From: JBLIRR01 sp049472395
GTDB taxonomy: Bacteria > SZUA-182 > DTGQ01 > JBLIRR01
NCBI GenBank assembly: GCA_049472395.1
Contig: JBLIRR010000038.1
Span: forward strand, 1 to 62,069
Direction: 5' to 3'
Length of the DNA: 62,069 nucleotides
Part shown: piece by piece, positions 9,134 to 18,385 of the stretch
How positions within the stretch are numbered: the first letter of the stretch is position 1
Layout: every line of letters starts with the position of its first letter
Translations under genes and position numbers: made by a program
The notes under the pieces: model-generated
The model's database searches: none
Told to the model about the DNA's origin: nothing
The model's input: only the letters and a program-made list of their open reading frames with translations

Positions 9134-10296
9134 CCCTGTTGATTATCTGGGAGGATAATGGCAGCGCCATCTTCAAGAAGATGCTGTCCTAAGGTTATCA
9201 CCAATCCGGAGAGAGGGGGATTCACTACCTCAGCAAGCTCTCCGTTTACTATACCCAGAGTGACGGGAACAAACCGTGCACTCATGGTCTCGGTATCCAC
9301 AATAAAGATCCCCTGTTGGTCATTCCGTCGTGCAAGGGATGCTATGGGTACGACAGTTGCGTTTTCATGCCGCGCAAATTCTATCTGAACGCGGGCAAAC
9401 ATACCCGGCTTGAGGAGCCAATCCGTATTAGGGATCTCAATCTCAACCCGCGCCTGTCGGGATGTTTCTTTTAACACAGGTGCGACACGAATAATTGTGC
9501 CGATAAAATTATTATTCTGGTACGCATCGGTTGTCACCACTGCCTTTTGACCGATCTTAACTTTGGGATAATCCCGCTCGATGACGAAGATTACCGCCAT
9601 CATGGAGCTGATATCATAGATAGAGGCTATTGGTGAATTTGCGGTAAGCATTGCGCCTTCGTCAATAAAGCGCTCTCCCACCACCCGTGGTGCATCCCCA
9701 TCCTCCCATGATGCCTTGATTTGCGTATAGGAGAGACGAACTTCCGCAGCCTTCAATGCTGCCTCCTTCTGCGATACCTGTGCCATTGCTACTTTATGCT
9801 TGGCTGTTTTAACTTCCAGCTCAGCCTGTGCTTCATCAAGCTCAGATTCTGATGCGATCTTTTTTTCACGCAGGGCCTTTATTCTCTCAAATTCCCGCTG
9901 CGCACTTGCAAGGGAGCTTGCTTGCTCTTCGAGGTTCGCCCGTGCCACGGTGAGTTCCGCCCGCGCTTCATCAAGCTGTTGGGCAAATTCCGCATCCTCC
10001 AATGTTGCAATCAACTGGTCATGCGTGATTTGATCACCGATATTCACGAAGAGTTTTTTTAATCTCCCGCTGATCTTTGGAGCTACGATGAAATGGGCTT
10101 TAGGTTTTAAGGTACCCGTAAAAATCTGCAGATCGCGAATTGAATGTGTGCGCACCGGCGCGACCTCAACGGCTACGGCATGAGTAGCTCCTCTCCTTGA
10201 GGTATCTTTCTCCACTGTAGAAACGTGTTGAGAGATTTTCCACCCCACAAGAGCGAATATGGCAAAGGCCACTGTGATACTTAAAAATTTTTTCAT
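9130..10296 (-). CDS. RND efflux periplasmic adaptor (membrane fusion protein)
   Basis: HlyD/AcrA-type adaptor of 388 residues. An N-terminal membrane anchor or signal (ITVAFAIFALVGWKISQHV) is followed by half of the lipoyl domain (IVAPKISGRLKKLFVNIGDQ), a coiled-coil hairpin at about 95-190 rich in Ala/Glu/Arg, the second lipoyl half, the beta-barrel (AVVTTDAYQNNNFIGTIIRV) and a membrane-proximal domain. It links the RND pump to TolC. First gene of the MFP-RND-TolC operon. The 102-base gap upstream holds TATAAT on the minus strand (10350-10355) and an AGGAT ribosome-binding site, so a separate promoter from the porin gene upstream is possible. Confidence 0.93.
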   Translation of the reverse strand: MKKFLSITVAFAIFALVGWKISQHVSTVEKDTSRRGATHAVAVEVAPVRTHSIRDLQIFTGTLKPKAHFIVAPKISGRLKKLFVNIGDQITHDQLIATLEDAEFAQQLDEARAELTVARANLEEQASSLASAQREFERIKALREKKIASESELDEAQAELEVKTAKHKVAMAQVSQKEAALKAAEVRLSYTQIKASWEDGDAPRVVGERFIDEGAMLTANSPIASIYDISSMMAVIFVIERDYPKVKIGQKAVVTTDAYQNNNFIGTIIRVAPVLKETSRQARVEIEIPNTDWLLKPGMFARVQIEFARHENATVVPIASLARRNDQQGIFIVDTETMSARFVPVTLGIVNGELAEVVNPPLSGLVITLGQHLLEDGAAIILPDNQQG

Positions 10297-10398
10297 ATAT
10301 ACATCCTACTTTCTCAGAAAGTTATTATCTTTACTCCTAATTAATGGAGATTATAACATGGACATGAGGAGAATTCACGAAAAAATTTTTTTCCGGAT

Positions 10399-11619
10399 CT
10401 AAAAGCTGTATTGCAGCCTGTAGGAAATAGCCTGCGCTTTTTTTTCATTTTCGGGAATATCACCTGTTAAGGCTGTATAAATGTAATTGACCATAATGCG
10501 GACGTGTGTGTTACTATAGTAATTTGCTCCCAGGGTAAGATTCATTGCTGCATCTCCCATACCGTTATCCTTTGCATCAAGGACGCTATAGCGACACATC
10601 ATCTCAAGTGCGCCAAATCTTTTATCCGGTTTGATTTCCTTAAACCCGCCTTTTTTGTAAGGTCGGCTTTCTCCTGTCAGACAATAGCTCCCTTGCACGT
10701 AATAGCCACTATACGTTGCATCCTCAACCTCTAACGCCTTGACGGATGCCCCCATGTATTCTGCCTGAAAGCACAATGGACCACTCACCCAGGCAGCCTC
10801 AAATGCCGCAAGAGTCAATGTATCAGCCGGGATTTCATCGCTCACGACAACTTTTTCAGCAGTATGCACCTCGGCATTCTCCTTGATTTCGTAATCTTCC
10901 CCGTCCAGATTACGAAAAGAGCCTGAAACACCCACGTGCAGCACCCTCTTTTTATGCTCCCACGGGGTAAAGGTTAAACGGCCGGTCAAGGCATAGGTGT
11001 CCCTTTCTTCTTCACGATCTGCACCTTCGTATATACCTATGGCCCATGTCAATTGTTTTGTATCCCCCGACAGTGCAATGCCGGGATGGGACCCTGGCGC
11101 AAAGGCATTGGTTGCCATGGATCGTTCGATGGCAGTGATATATTGGGAGCTTGTCTGCTCTTCCAATCCAAAAGGCTCTTTTGTCTGCCCAATAATCACC
11201 TCGGCCCAATCCCAGCCGGTAAATTCAATGAAAACATCACCGGCTTCCGGTGCCTCATCCACATCGCTGAGGCTTATTTCAAGCTCTGCTTTCCAATTCT
11301 TATCGATTTTACTTTTAAATGTAAGAGAGGCCCGTCGAAGTTCTGTCTCATTGCCCCGTACATAGTGTTCATAAGTATGATCAATATGGGCCCCTGTAAA
11401 ATGATCATGGTCCCACATCAGCACACCCTCACATTCCAATTGAGGCCCCTGATCTTTTTTGTTCACGCCCTCATTATAAAAGAGCCTTCGTCCCGGCATT
11501 TTCTTTGATTCATTGATATCGACAGGAGATTTATCTACAGAGGCGCGCGCAGACGCATTCATAAAATATGTCAATAGCAGAGCGGCCATGAGCACGGATA
11601 TGGAGTTTTTTACAATCAT
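10399..11619 (-). CDS. OprP/OprO-like outer membrane porin
   Basis: The 406-residue protein has a signal peptide (ends ASARA near residue 26) and the alternating pattern of a beta-barrel ending in a terminal Phe (YRLQYSF), the outer membrane insertion signal. The region GQTKEPFGLEEQTSSQ followed by an ERSMATNAFAPG stretch is characteristic of the phosphate-selective porin O/P family (PF07396). Expected role is diffusion of phosphate or another anion across the outer membrane. True phosphate selectivity cannot be judged here, and many family members have other substrates. It follows the NtrC-type regulator gene by only 31 bases, so it is probably cotranscribed with the kinase and regulator and may be part of their response. 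Confidence 0.82.
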   Translation of the reverse strand: MIVKNSISVLMAALLLTYFMNASARASVDKSPVDINESKKMPGRRLFYNEGVNKKDQGPQLECEGVLMWDHDHFTGAHIDHTYEHYVRGNETELRRASLTFKSKIDKNWKAELEISLSDVDEAPEAGDVFIEFTGWDWAEVIIGQTKEPFGLEEQTSSQYITAIERSMATNAFAPGSHPGIALSGDTKQLTWAIGIYEGADREEERDTYALTGRLTFTPWEHKKRVLHVGVSGSFRNLDGEDYEIKENAEVHTAEKVVVSDEIPADTLTLAAFEAAWVSGPLCFQAEYMGASVKALEVEDATYSGYYVQGSYCLTGESRPYKKGGFKEIKPDKRFGALEMMCRYSVLDAKDNGMGDAAMNLTLGANYYSNTHVRIMVNYIYTALTGDIPENEKKAQAISYRLQYSF

Positions 11620-11650
11620 TCTACCCTACCAACTATCCCGGGGATCGCCA

Positions 11651-13030
11651 TTATGATGATGCTTTATTCTTTAATCCCAACTTCTCCAGGCGAGAGCGCA
11701 AACGTCTTTCGGTAATGTGTAATAGCCGGGCTGCTGCACTCTGATTCCCGTTATTCTGTGTGAGTGCCTCAATGATCATATGTGTTTCAAAGCCCCTCAT
11801 TTTCTTGGAATACCCTGTCTCAAACGAATAAGGATTGAAAATATCCCTTTCCGAGATAGTGCGCACTCGGCTTGGCAAATCCCGGATGCTTATATGGTTT
11901 GATCTTGAGAGCACAATTGCCCGTTCGATGATATTCTCCAATTCACGGACATTTCCCGGAAAATCATATTTCATAAGATGGTCAAGGGCCTCGTCGGAGA
12001 ATCCCTTAATTTTTTTGTTATTTTCCCTGGAAAATTTCTCAATGAACTTTTCAATTAACAGCGGTACATCCGACTTGCGATGTCGCAAGGGAGGGACACG
12101 AATAGTGACCACATTGAGCCGGTAATAAAGGTCATCCCGGAACTGCCCTTCTTTTACCATCTTTTCAATATTTCTATTGGTGGCAGCAACAATCCTCACA
12201 TCAACATTAATCGTTTCATTTCCCCCCAGTCGCTGAATATGACCAAACTGAATGGCTCGCAGGAGCTTGGCCTGCACCGTCAGGGGAATATCGCCCACTT
12301 CGTCAATAAAGAGGGTCCCTTTGTTCGCCTGTTCAAAACAACCGATCCTCCTTTGGTGTGCTCCGGTAAATGATCCTTTTTCATGTCCGAAGAGCTCACT
12401 TTCAAGTAAACTCTCTGAGAGGGCTGCGACATTGACTACGACACACTGTTGATCTTTCCTCGGACTGGCATAATGGATTGTCCTGGCAATCAATTCCTTT
12501 CCTGTGCCACTTTCACCGAGCACTAAGATGGTCGTCTTGCTCGGCGCTACCCTGGCAATCAAGTTCATGACTTCTGCCATTTGGCTGCTTTGATAAAAAA
12601 TACCGTCAAAATGAAATTTTTGCTGAATTTGGCGTTTAAGCAAACGGTTCTCCGCTATAAGTTGCCGTCTTTCTTCGACACGTCTGATCAAGTTTTCAAG
12701 CTCATCTAAATCAATTGGTTTGGTCAAATAATCATACGCTCCTGCTTTCATCATTTCCACGGCATTCTGAATCGTCCCATACGCAGTGATGACCGCGACA
12801 TCAATATCCGGATTTAATTCCTTTATTTTTCTCAGAACCTCGGAGCCTGACCATCCGGGCATACGGGAATCCGTGAGCACTAAATCGATGCGGTTTCTTT
12901 GGGTAATGCGATATCCCTCCTCACCACTTGCTGCTGTAAAGACCTCATATCCATGACGTGTAAGAAAGCTCTCTATTGATTTAAGTTGTGGGTATTCATC
13001 ATCTATGAGTAAAATAGTCAAAGGTTTCAT
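11651..13030 (-). CDS. NtrC-type sigma-54 response regulator (GSFTGA variant)
   Basis: Three-domain activator of sigma-54 RNA polymerase, 459 residues. Receiver: acidic pair in LLIDDEYPQL, phospho-acceptor Asp54, Lys104. AAA+ domain about 140-370: Walker A GESGTGKE at 172-179, Walker B LFIDEV at 240-245, arginine-rich region near 300. The sigma-54 contact loop reads GSFTGA at 219-224, whereas its paralogue at 21001 has the consensus GAFTGA. C-terminal Fis-type helix-turn-helix about 430-455 (NQSAAARLLHITERRLRSRL). Start overlaps the stop of the upstream kinase gene by 4 bases, so kinase and regulator are a cognate pair. Very high similarity to the 21001 gene across all domains indicates recent duplication, and the near-identical DNA-binding helices imply overlapping binding sites. 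Confidence 0.93.
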   Translation of the reverse strand: MKPLTILLIDDEYPQLKSIESFLTRHGYEVFTAASGEEGYRITQRNRIDLVLTDSRMPGWSGSEVLRKIKELNPDIDVAVITAYGTIQNAVEMMKAGAYDYLTKPIDLDELENLIRRVEERRQLIAENRLLKRQIQQKFHFDGIFYQSSQMAEVMNLIARVAPSKTTILVLGESGTGKELIARTIHYASPRKDQQCVVVNVAALSESLLESELFGHEKGSFTGAHQRRIGCFEQANKGTLFIDEVGDIPLTVQAKLLRAIQFGHIQRLGGNETINVDVRIVAATNRNIEKMVKEGQFRDDLYYRLNVVTIRVPPLRHRKSDVPLLIEKFIEKFSRENNKKIKGFSDEALDHLMKYDFPGNVRELENIIERAIVLSRSNHISIRDLPSRVRTISERDIFNPYSFETGYSKKMRGFETHMIIEALTQNNGNQSAAARLLHITERRLRSRLEKLGLKNKASS

Positions 13031-14088
13031 AAAGAAGGGTCCTTTCCATGGAGTTCTATTTTCTTCGGTATCTTAATAATAAATGTTGCGCCGTGATCAT
13101 CATCATCTATAAGGAAAATAACGCCGCCATGCTCATAAATAATCAGTTGCGCAATATGAAGTCCTATTCCTGTCCTGTCTGGTTTTGTAGTAAAAAAGAG
13201 ATTAAATATTTTCGATTGAATCTCTTTGGGAATTCCTGATCCTGTGTCATGTACACATAATTCCAATTCCTCTTGAGTGTCCTCGGATATGGTGATTACG
13301 ATTTTACCCTTAGTATCTATTGAGTCAAGCGCATTCTGAATTAAATTCATAAAAACGCGCACCATTTGATGGTAATCCCACACCACCATTCCATCCCAAA
13401 ATTTATGGATAATAAGCCTTCGTTTTCCTTTTGCAAGAACTGAGTGATAGTGCTGCACAAGATGAGTCATAAGGTCTGATAATTGAAATAAGGTGAGATT
13501 CATTGACCTTGGTTGGGTGAACTGGAGGATATCTTCGATTGTTTTATTAATCCGTCTGATCTCTTTATACATTAAATCAACCAATTTGTGGTATTCTTCG
13601 CTGTTGTTTCGAGGTTCAAAATCTTTTCCCAATTGCTGGATAATCGTGCTGATCGTATTGAGCGGATTGCGAATCTCATGAGCAATACCGGCTGACAAGT
13701 GACCGATGGCATTCAAATATTCCTTGTGCGTGCTATGCTCTCTCAACCATTTTATCTCGATCATATCCCGCAAGAGTATGAGGTACTGTTCATTATGATT
13801 TCCTAGAGAATATTTACCCTTAAAAACGAGCAAACTCTTGGGCTGATTCAGGATTGTGCACTCGATGTGTTGAAGGGAAAAAGAAGATTTGTCGAGGCTC
13901 TCATAAGGGAATTGATCCCATAGAATTGAAAAGGGCCGGCCGATGACATCTTTGGCATCCCTCTTAAAAAGAATCTCTGCCGCGTGATTAAAGATCTGGA
14001 TGATTGAGTGTTGATTAATAATAATAGCAGCCTCATTGAGAGCGTGGAGACTATCCTCTAATCCTCTTCTGGAGGTTCGTTTTTTCAT
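13027..14088 (-). CDS. Cytosolic PAS sensor histidine kinase, partner of the NtrC regulator
   Basis: NtrB-like soluble kinase. A PAS-type domain at about 12-110 is followed by HisKA with the phospho-His at 137 (IAHEIRNPLNTI) and a HATPase domain with the N box (NLIQNALDSI), G1 box (DTGSGIP) and G2 box (TGIGLHIAQL). No membrane segment is present, so the signal is internal or relayed by other proteins. I start it at the ATG at 14088 (353 residues). The frame stays open up to a TTG at 14142, but that TTG falls inside the -12 element of the sigma-54 promoter at 14139-14153 and could not be translated from that transcript. It overlaps the regulator gene by 4 bases. Confidence 0.9.
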   Translation of the reverse strand: MKKRTSRRGLEDSLHALNEAAIIINQHSIIQIFNHAAEILFKRDAKDVIGRPFSILWDQFPYESLDKSSFSLQHIECTILNQPKSLLVFKGKYSLGNHNEQYLILLRDMIEIKWLREHSTHKEYLNAIGHLSAGIAHEIRNPLNTISTIIQQLGKDFEPRNNSEEYHKLVDLMYKEIRRINKTIEDILQFTQPRSMNLTLFQLSDLMTHLVQHYHSVLAKGKRRLIIHKFWDGMVVWDYHQMVRVFMNLIQNALDSIDTKGKIVITISEDTQEELELCVHDTGSGIPKEIQSKIFNLFFTTKPDRTGIGLHIAQLIIYEHGGVIFLIDDDDHGATFIIKIPKKIELHGKDPSL

Positions 14089-14138
14089 AATAAGAATACT
14101 TTCTGTTTTGCATAGTTTAATAGTGATAATCACAAAGT

Positions 14139-14153
14139 ACAATAATTGTGCCA
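14139..14153 (-). promoter_or_regulatory. Sigma-54 (-24/-12) promoter of the kinase-regulator operon
   Basis: On the minus strand the sequence is TGGCAC-AATTA-TTGT, matching the sigma-54 consensus TGGCAC-N5-TTGC at nine of ten fixed positions with correct spacing. The expected start point, about 12 bases downstream, leaves roughly 40 bases of leader before the ATG at 14088. The core is almost identical to the promoter at 20924-20938. Confidence 0.75.
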
Positions 14154-14205
14154 GATATTATTAATCAAAGACTAATCGGAGATCCTGGAGCTATTTCTTC
14201 ATATA

Positions 14206-14222
14206 TTCGACCGGTTGGGCGA
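14206..14222 (-). promoter_or_regulatory. Putative activator site TCGCCC-N5-GTCGAA
   Basis: Minus-strand TCGCCCAACCGGTCGAA lies about 55-70 bases upstream of the -24 element at 14148-14153, the usual place for an NtrC-type enhancer. It matches sites at 20813, 22381 and 22402. Binding is inferred, not shown. Confidence 0.4.
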
Positions 14223-14282
14223 TTACATTGTGTTATTTATACGCTTCCTGTTGTCCGGTAGGAGCACTAAATGGTCCTAATT

Positions 14283-15464
14283 TCACAATGTGTGGGGTGC
14301 AAGAGGAAAGATAAGTTTAAATTCAGCCCCCTCGCCCTCGGAAGGCACCAGTGATATTGTGCCTCCATGTTCTTCTATAATGGTGCGCACAATAAAAAGC
14401 CCAAGTCCTGTTCCCTGGTCTTTCCCCTTTGTCGTAAAAAAAGGATCAAAGATCAATGGGGCTATATCATGAGCTATCCCGGGACCGGTATCTCTTATGC
14501 GAATTTCAATCTGATTGCCAGCAAGGAGGGCACGTATATATATTGTGCCACCTTTATCTGCCATGGCATCGCATGCATTATTGAGCAAATTAACAAGGAC
14601 CTGTGAGATTTTCTGCTTATCGCAATAGAGCGCAAGATCCGGCGCGATGTTGGATTCTATGTGTATAGAGTAAAATTTTAGCTTATGGTGGACAATGTGA
14701 CGCGCATCATCAAGTATATCCGCTAAAGGGATTATTTCTTTTGATGTAATGCTTTGTCTTGAATATGTTTTAAGACTATTGACGAGCTTTGAGATTCGAT
14801 AACTCCCATCCATGGCATACGAGAGCCATTCATCAACATCCTTCGCATCTTTTTCGAGCTGTGAATCCCCCTCTTTTTGAACATATCTCGCCATGATCGG
14901 TTTCGCGGAATCCCAGAAGAGCTTTAACAGCTTGATATTCGACATGATATAGGAGAGGGGATTATTTATTTCATGAACAATCGCAGAGGAAAATGTGCCC
15001 AGTGTTGCCAGACGCTCTGCATGAAAAAGCTGGCTGGTCCTTTCCTCAACCATCTGTTCAAGGTTGGTCGCGTAATCGCGAATAGTCAGATGTGTTTTCA
15101 CTCGCGCTAAAACCTCCTTTGCATCGAAAGGTTTTGTAATATAATCCACTGCCCCGAGTTCAAACCCTTTTGTTTTGGCATCAATATCATTCATGGCAGT
15201 AATGAAAATTATGGGAATATCCTTTTTGTTTTTATCTTTTTTTAATCGCGAGCAGACCTCATAGCCGTCGATGCCCGGCATCATTATGTCCAAAAGAATT
15301 AAATCGAATTGAATTGCATCAATATGGGCAAGGGCGGTTTTCCCATCTTTGGCAAACCCTAATTCATACCCTGCCTCCTGTAAGATGGTAATAAGTACTT
15401 GTATATTATGCACTACATCATCAACAATAAGGATTCTATGCCCTTTCCTGTGTTCATGAATCAT
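14283..15464 (-). CDS. Receiver-histidine kinase fusion (REC-HisKA-HATPase)
   Basis: A 393-residue cytosolic protein with an N-terminal receiver (ILIVDDVVHN, phospho-acceptor Asp59 in LLDIMMPGIDG, Lys111) joined by a short coiled coil to a kinase with phospho-His164 (IVHEINNPLSYI) and a HATPase domain (NLLNNACDAM, DTGPGIA, GTGLGLFIV). The order suggests the kinase is gated by phosphorylation of its own receiver, taking phosphate from the hybrid kinase encoded 19 bases upstream. Ribosome-binding site AAGGAA precedes the ATG. Last gene of the TonB receptor-YfiR-hybrid kinase cluster. A 140-base gap with a sigma-54 promoter separates it from the next kinase. Confidence 0.9.
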   Translation of the reverse strand: MIHEHRKGHRILIVDDVVHNIQVLITILQEAGYELGFAKDGKTALAHIDAIQFDLILLDIMMPGIDGYEVCSRLKKDKNKKDIPIIFITAMNDIDAKTKGFELGAVDYITKPFDAKEVLARVKTHLTIRDYATNLEQMVEERTSQLFHAERLATLGTFSSAIVHEINNPLSYIMSNIKLLKLFWDSAKPIMARYVQKEGDSQLEKDAKDVDEWLSYAMDGSYRISKLVNSLKTYSRQSITSKEIIPLADILDDARHIVHHKLKFYSIHIESNIAPDLALYCDKQKISQVLVNLLNNACDAMADKGGTIYIRALLAGNQIEIRIRDTGPGIAHDIAPLIFDPFFTTKGKDQGTGLGLFIVRTIIEEHGGTISLVPSEGEGAEFKLIFPLAPHTL

Positions 15465-15483
15465 AGTTCATGTTCCTTACATT

Positions 15484-17802
15484 TTATTTCTTTTCAAGTA
15501 ATATTTTAATATCTGAGATCAACTTGGGGAATGAGTTTAAGGTGCTACACATCTTATCAATGTCACAGCTTTGTACTTGCAGGATTAAATCATCCCCGAA
15601 TTGTTGAAGAATTTCCAATGAATATCTCTCACCAATATCCTTTACTTGATGGCCGAATTCAGAGATATTACTTATAAGTCCGCTTTGCCGGGCTATCTTC
15701 CATGATTTCTGCATACCATTTTCTAATTCCTCTATGACCTCCGGCAGCTTTCCTACTATCTCAGGCGAGAGGCTCTCGTTTCCCCTGCACTTGGGGCTTT
15801 TCATCATAGAGGCTTCCTCATTTTTATTATATGAAAACTTAAGATGGCGCGTTAATTCCTGAAATAAGTCACTAATCTGAACCGGCTTGATGAGCATTCC
15901 GTCAAATCCGCTTTCAATAATTTTTACATCATCCTCCTTAAGTCCGACGGCTGTTAATGCAATGACAGGAGTATTTTTAAGTTCTTCATTCTCCTTTATG
16001 AAGTGGGTTGCTTCATATCCATCAATAGTCGGCATTTTTATATCCATTAAAATGATATCGGGTTTGTATCGTTTCGAAAGTATAATTGCCTGCCTCCCAT
16101 CCTCCGCTTCAATGATATTGATGTTGGTGGATCGGAGATACTCGCTGATCAAAAGTCGGTTTAAGGGAATATCTTCCACGAGGAGCATTGTTGCCTTTTC
16201 AAAGATTATGTTCTCATAATCAAAGAACTCATCTTCTTTGTGATGAAGGGGTGGAGCGCCAATTGATACCTCTCGAAATACAATCGTAAAGCAGCTTCCT
16301 TTCTTTATATTGCTTTCAACCGATATCTTCCCGCCCATCATCTCCACTAAACGCTTGGAGATTGCAAGACCAAGCCCTGTCCCACCATATTTTTTGGTAC
16401 TTTGCCCATCCTGTTGTTTGAATGCCTCAAATATTTTATTCTGGGATTCCTGGGGGATCCCGATGCCCGTATCTTCGACGCGTATGATTAAATCTATGCT
16501 CTTTTTCGTGGTATCCTCATGGGTCTGTTTTTTGGCTGAAAGCTTAATATGCCCGGTGTTCGTGAATTTAATGGCATTACCCACAAGATTAAAAAGGATC
16601 TGCCTGAGTCGTATCTCATCGAGAAATATACTCTCCGGGATATCAGGTTCTATGTCGAGAACAAAATCAATGCCCTTGTCGGATATACTCAGCGAAAAAA
16701 TACGTTCAATCTCCGTGAAAATGGAGTAAGGATTTAGAAACTCGTAGTGAAGCTCCATCTTGCCCGATTCAATCTTGGAAAGATCCAGGATATCATTGAT
16801 GAGGGTCAATAAATTCTTCCCACTTGATTTAATTGATTTAAGATATGTTTTTTGCTTCTTATCTTTGATATGAGAATCGAGAAGGTCTGAAAAGCCCAAG
16901 ATTGCATTCATGGGTGTACGAATTTCATGGCTCATATTTGCAAGAAATTCACTTTTTACCCGGTTGGCTTCTTCAGCCTTCACCGTGAGTTGCTCTGCTT
17001 TGTCTAAAGCCTCCTGCAGTATCTTCTGCTGACCTTTTAATTTTGCTGTACGGTCAGCCACTTCCTCCTCAAGGTGCTCCCTGTGACGCTGCAGCTCATT
17101 ATCCCTTCTTTGAATCTCAGAGAGCATTTCATTAAATCCGTCAATAAGTATTCCTATTTCATCGTGGCCTTGCTTGCGGGCCCTTACGGAGTAATCTTTT
17201 TTCTGGGAAATAATTTTTGCCGTTTGTGCCAGATTTAAAATAGGGGTGGAGATGATTCGCTGGAGAAAGAATGAAAGGAGCATTGCCAAAAGGAGTGAAA
17301 CGAATATAATAATTGTCACAATTTGGGCGGACTCCTCTATGCGGGAACGTATCTCAGCCAAATCCGCCTGGATAAAGATGGTGCCGATTTTTTCCTCTTC
17401 AAGCCAGATGTGATGAAATACATACAGGTAATTGTTTTTAAAAAAGTGTCCCTCTTGAGGAGATTGAGGTGGGGAGAAACTCTTGGGAACTCTTTGAGAA
17501 TAGAAGGTTGCGAATATTTTCCCCTGTTTGTCGTAGATACAGGCAAAAGGTACATGTTCTTTTGCGCTGAGCGCGGACAGGTTTTTTTCTGCTGTCTCAG
17601 GATCATTAAAGACAAGCGCCCCGGAACTGTTCATCCCGATAACTTGCGCAAGACTCAATATATCATAGACCATCGATTGGCGAAATGTGATAATATCCTT
17701 TGCCACAAAAGCGATAGATGCCACAAGGAGCGTCACACAACTGGTAAGTATAATGATGATGATAAGCTTCTGCTTGATGGAGATATTGCGAAAAGAAAGC
17801 AT
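15484..17802 (-). CDS. Membrane hybrid histidine kinase (CHASE8-HAMP-HisKA-HATPase-REC)
   Basis: 772 residues. TM1 at about 12-33, a periplasmic CHASE8-type sensor at about 34-155 (FRQSMVYDILSLAQVIG and a later FNDPETAEKNLSAL are typical), TM2 at 160-180, HAMP at about 182-235, a coiled coil, HisKA with phospho-His292 (MSHEIRTPMNAI), HATPase (N box NLVGNAIKF, DTGIGIP, GGTGLGLAI), and a receiver with phospho-acceptor Asp587 and Lys639. A C-terminal helical tail (680-772) resembles the space of an Hpt domain but I see no convincing phospho-His there. It starts one base after the stop of the YfiR-like gene, so the periplasmic YfiR-like protein is a plausible partner of its sensor domain. Confidence 0.92.
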   Translation of the reverse strand: MLSFRNISIKQKLIIIIILTSCVTLLVASIAFVAKDIITFRQSMVYDILSLAQVIGMNSSGALVFNDPETAEKNLSALSAKEHVPFACIYDKQGKIFATFYSQRVPKSFSPPQSPQEGHFFKNNYLYVFHHIWLEEEKIGTIFIQADLAEIRSRIEESAQIVTIIIFVSLLLAMLLSFFLQRIISTPILNLAQTAKIISQKKDYSVRARKQGHDEIGILIDGFNEMLSEIQRRDNELQRHREHLEEEVADRTAKLKGQQKILQEALDKAEQLTVKAEEANRVKSEFLANMSHEIRTPMNAILGFSDLLDSHIKDKKQKTYLKSIKSSGKNLLTLINDILDLSKIESGKMELHYEFLNPYSIFTEIERIFSLSISDKGIDFVLDIEPDIPESIFLDEIRLRQILFNLVGNAIKFTNTGHIKLSAKKQTHEDTTKKSIDLIIRVEDTGIGIPQESQNKIFEAFKQQDGQSTKKYGGTGLGLAISKRLVEMMGGKISVESNIKKGSCFTIVFREVSIGAPPLHHKEDEFFDYENIIFEKATMLLVEDIPLNRLLISEYLRSTNINIIEAEDGRQAIILSKRYKPDIILMDIKMPTIDGYEATHFIKENEELKNTPVIALTAVGLKEDDVKIIESGFDGMLIKPVQISDLFQELTRHLKFSYNKNEEASMMKSPKCRGNESLSPEIVGKLPEVIEELENGMQKSWKIARQSGLISNISEFGHQVKDIGERYSLEILQQFGDDLILQVQSCDIDKMCSTLNSFPKLISDIKILLEKK

Positions 17803-17803
17803 G

Positions 17804-18385
17804 TTATCTCAGTTTCTCCTTTATAATTTCGGCGGACATGAGAAGTTGCGAACCTAATTTTAATCCTACGCTCTTTGCTGCATCGAGATTAACCTCAAAG
17901 CGCAATCGTCCTTCTTCGTTGAAGAAATTGATTATCCCCCCTTCTTGTGTAAATTCATCCATGTGGCCCACTGTCAACACGCTTCTTTTGCGCACAGCCA
18001 AAAGGCTCTCCTTTATGAATTTCTGATTCTTTGAATCAAAAAAGAGTATATGGCACTCTTCAACACCCTTATCTTTTATAGTCTTAAATTTTTTTACTTC
18101 AATTTTTCTTTCCCCAACACTTTTCCCATTCAAGGAATAGAACACATCACTTTTGGGATGATCGGGTACAATACCAAGGATGAGGGGGGAAGTATCATTA
18201 TTGCCCGCCTCCTCCGGCCATCCCACAAACTTGGCAAAGTTATAGATGAAACCGGCTTTTACCTCGTATTCAAGACCAGTGAGGCTTTGTGCATGCCCAC
18301 TATGCGCAATGCAGAGTATAATATAAAGGATGATTATAGCATTTGGCCATAATCCTCTTACTGTTTTTACTGTTAGAATCGACAT
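17804..18385 (-). CDS. YfiR family (DUF4154) periplasmic protein
   Basis: 193 residues with an export signal (hydrophobic stretch IIILYIILCIAHSGHA) and the YfiR/DUF4154 pattern: EYEVKAGFIYNFAKFVGWP, then LILGIVPDHP, CHILFF, and a C-terminal FEVNLDAAKSVGLKLGSQLL. In Pseudomonas, YfiR is a periplasmic inhibitor of the membrane diguanylate cyclase YfiN. Here the downstream gene is a CHASE8-type kinase, so the protein probably modulates that kinase instead. Its start lies inside the end of the TonB receptor gene (13-base overlap) and its stop is one base before the kinase gene, so all three are translationally linked. Confidence 0.88.
   Translation of the reverse strand: MSILTVKTVRGLWPNAIIILYIILCIAHSGHAQSLTGLEYEVKAGFIYNFAKFVGWPEEAGNNDTSPLILGIVPDHPKSDVFYSLNGKSVGERKIEVKKFKTIKDKGVEECHILFFDSKNQKFIKESLLAVRKRSVLTVGHMDEFTQEGGIINFFNEEGRLRFEVNLDAAKSVGLKLGSQLLMSAEIIKEKLR

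Noticed and set aside
14089..14142. Longer N-terminus of the kinase at 13027 starting at TTG 14142
   Set aside because: The TTG is part of the -12 element of the sigma-54 promoter, so it lies upstream of the transcript.
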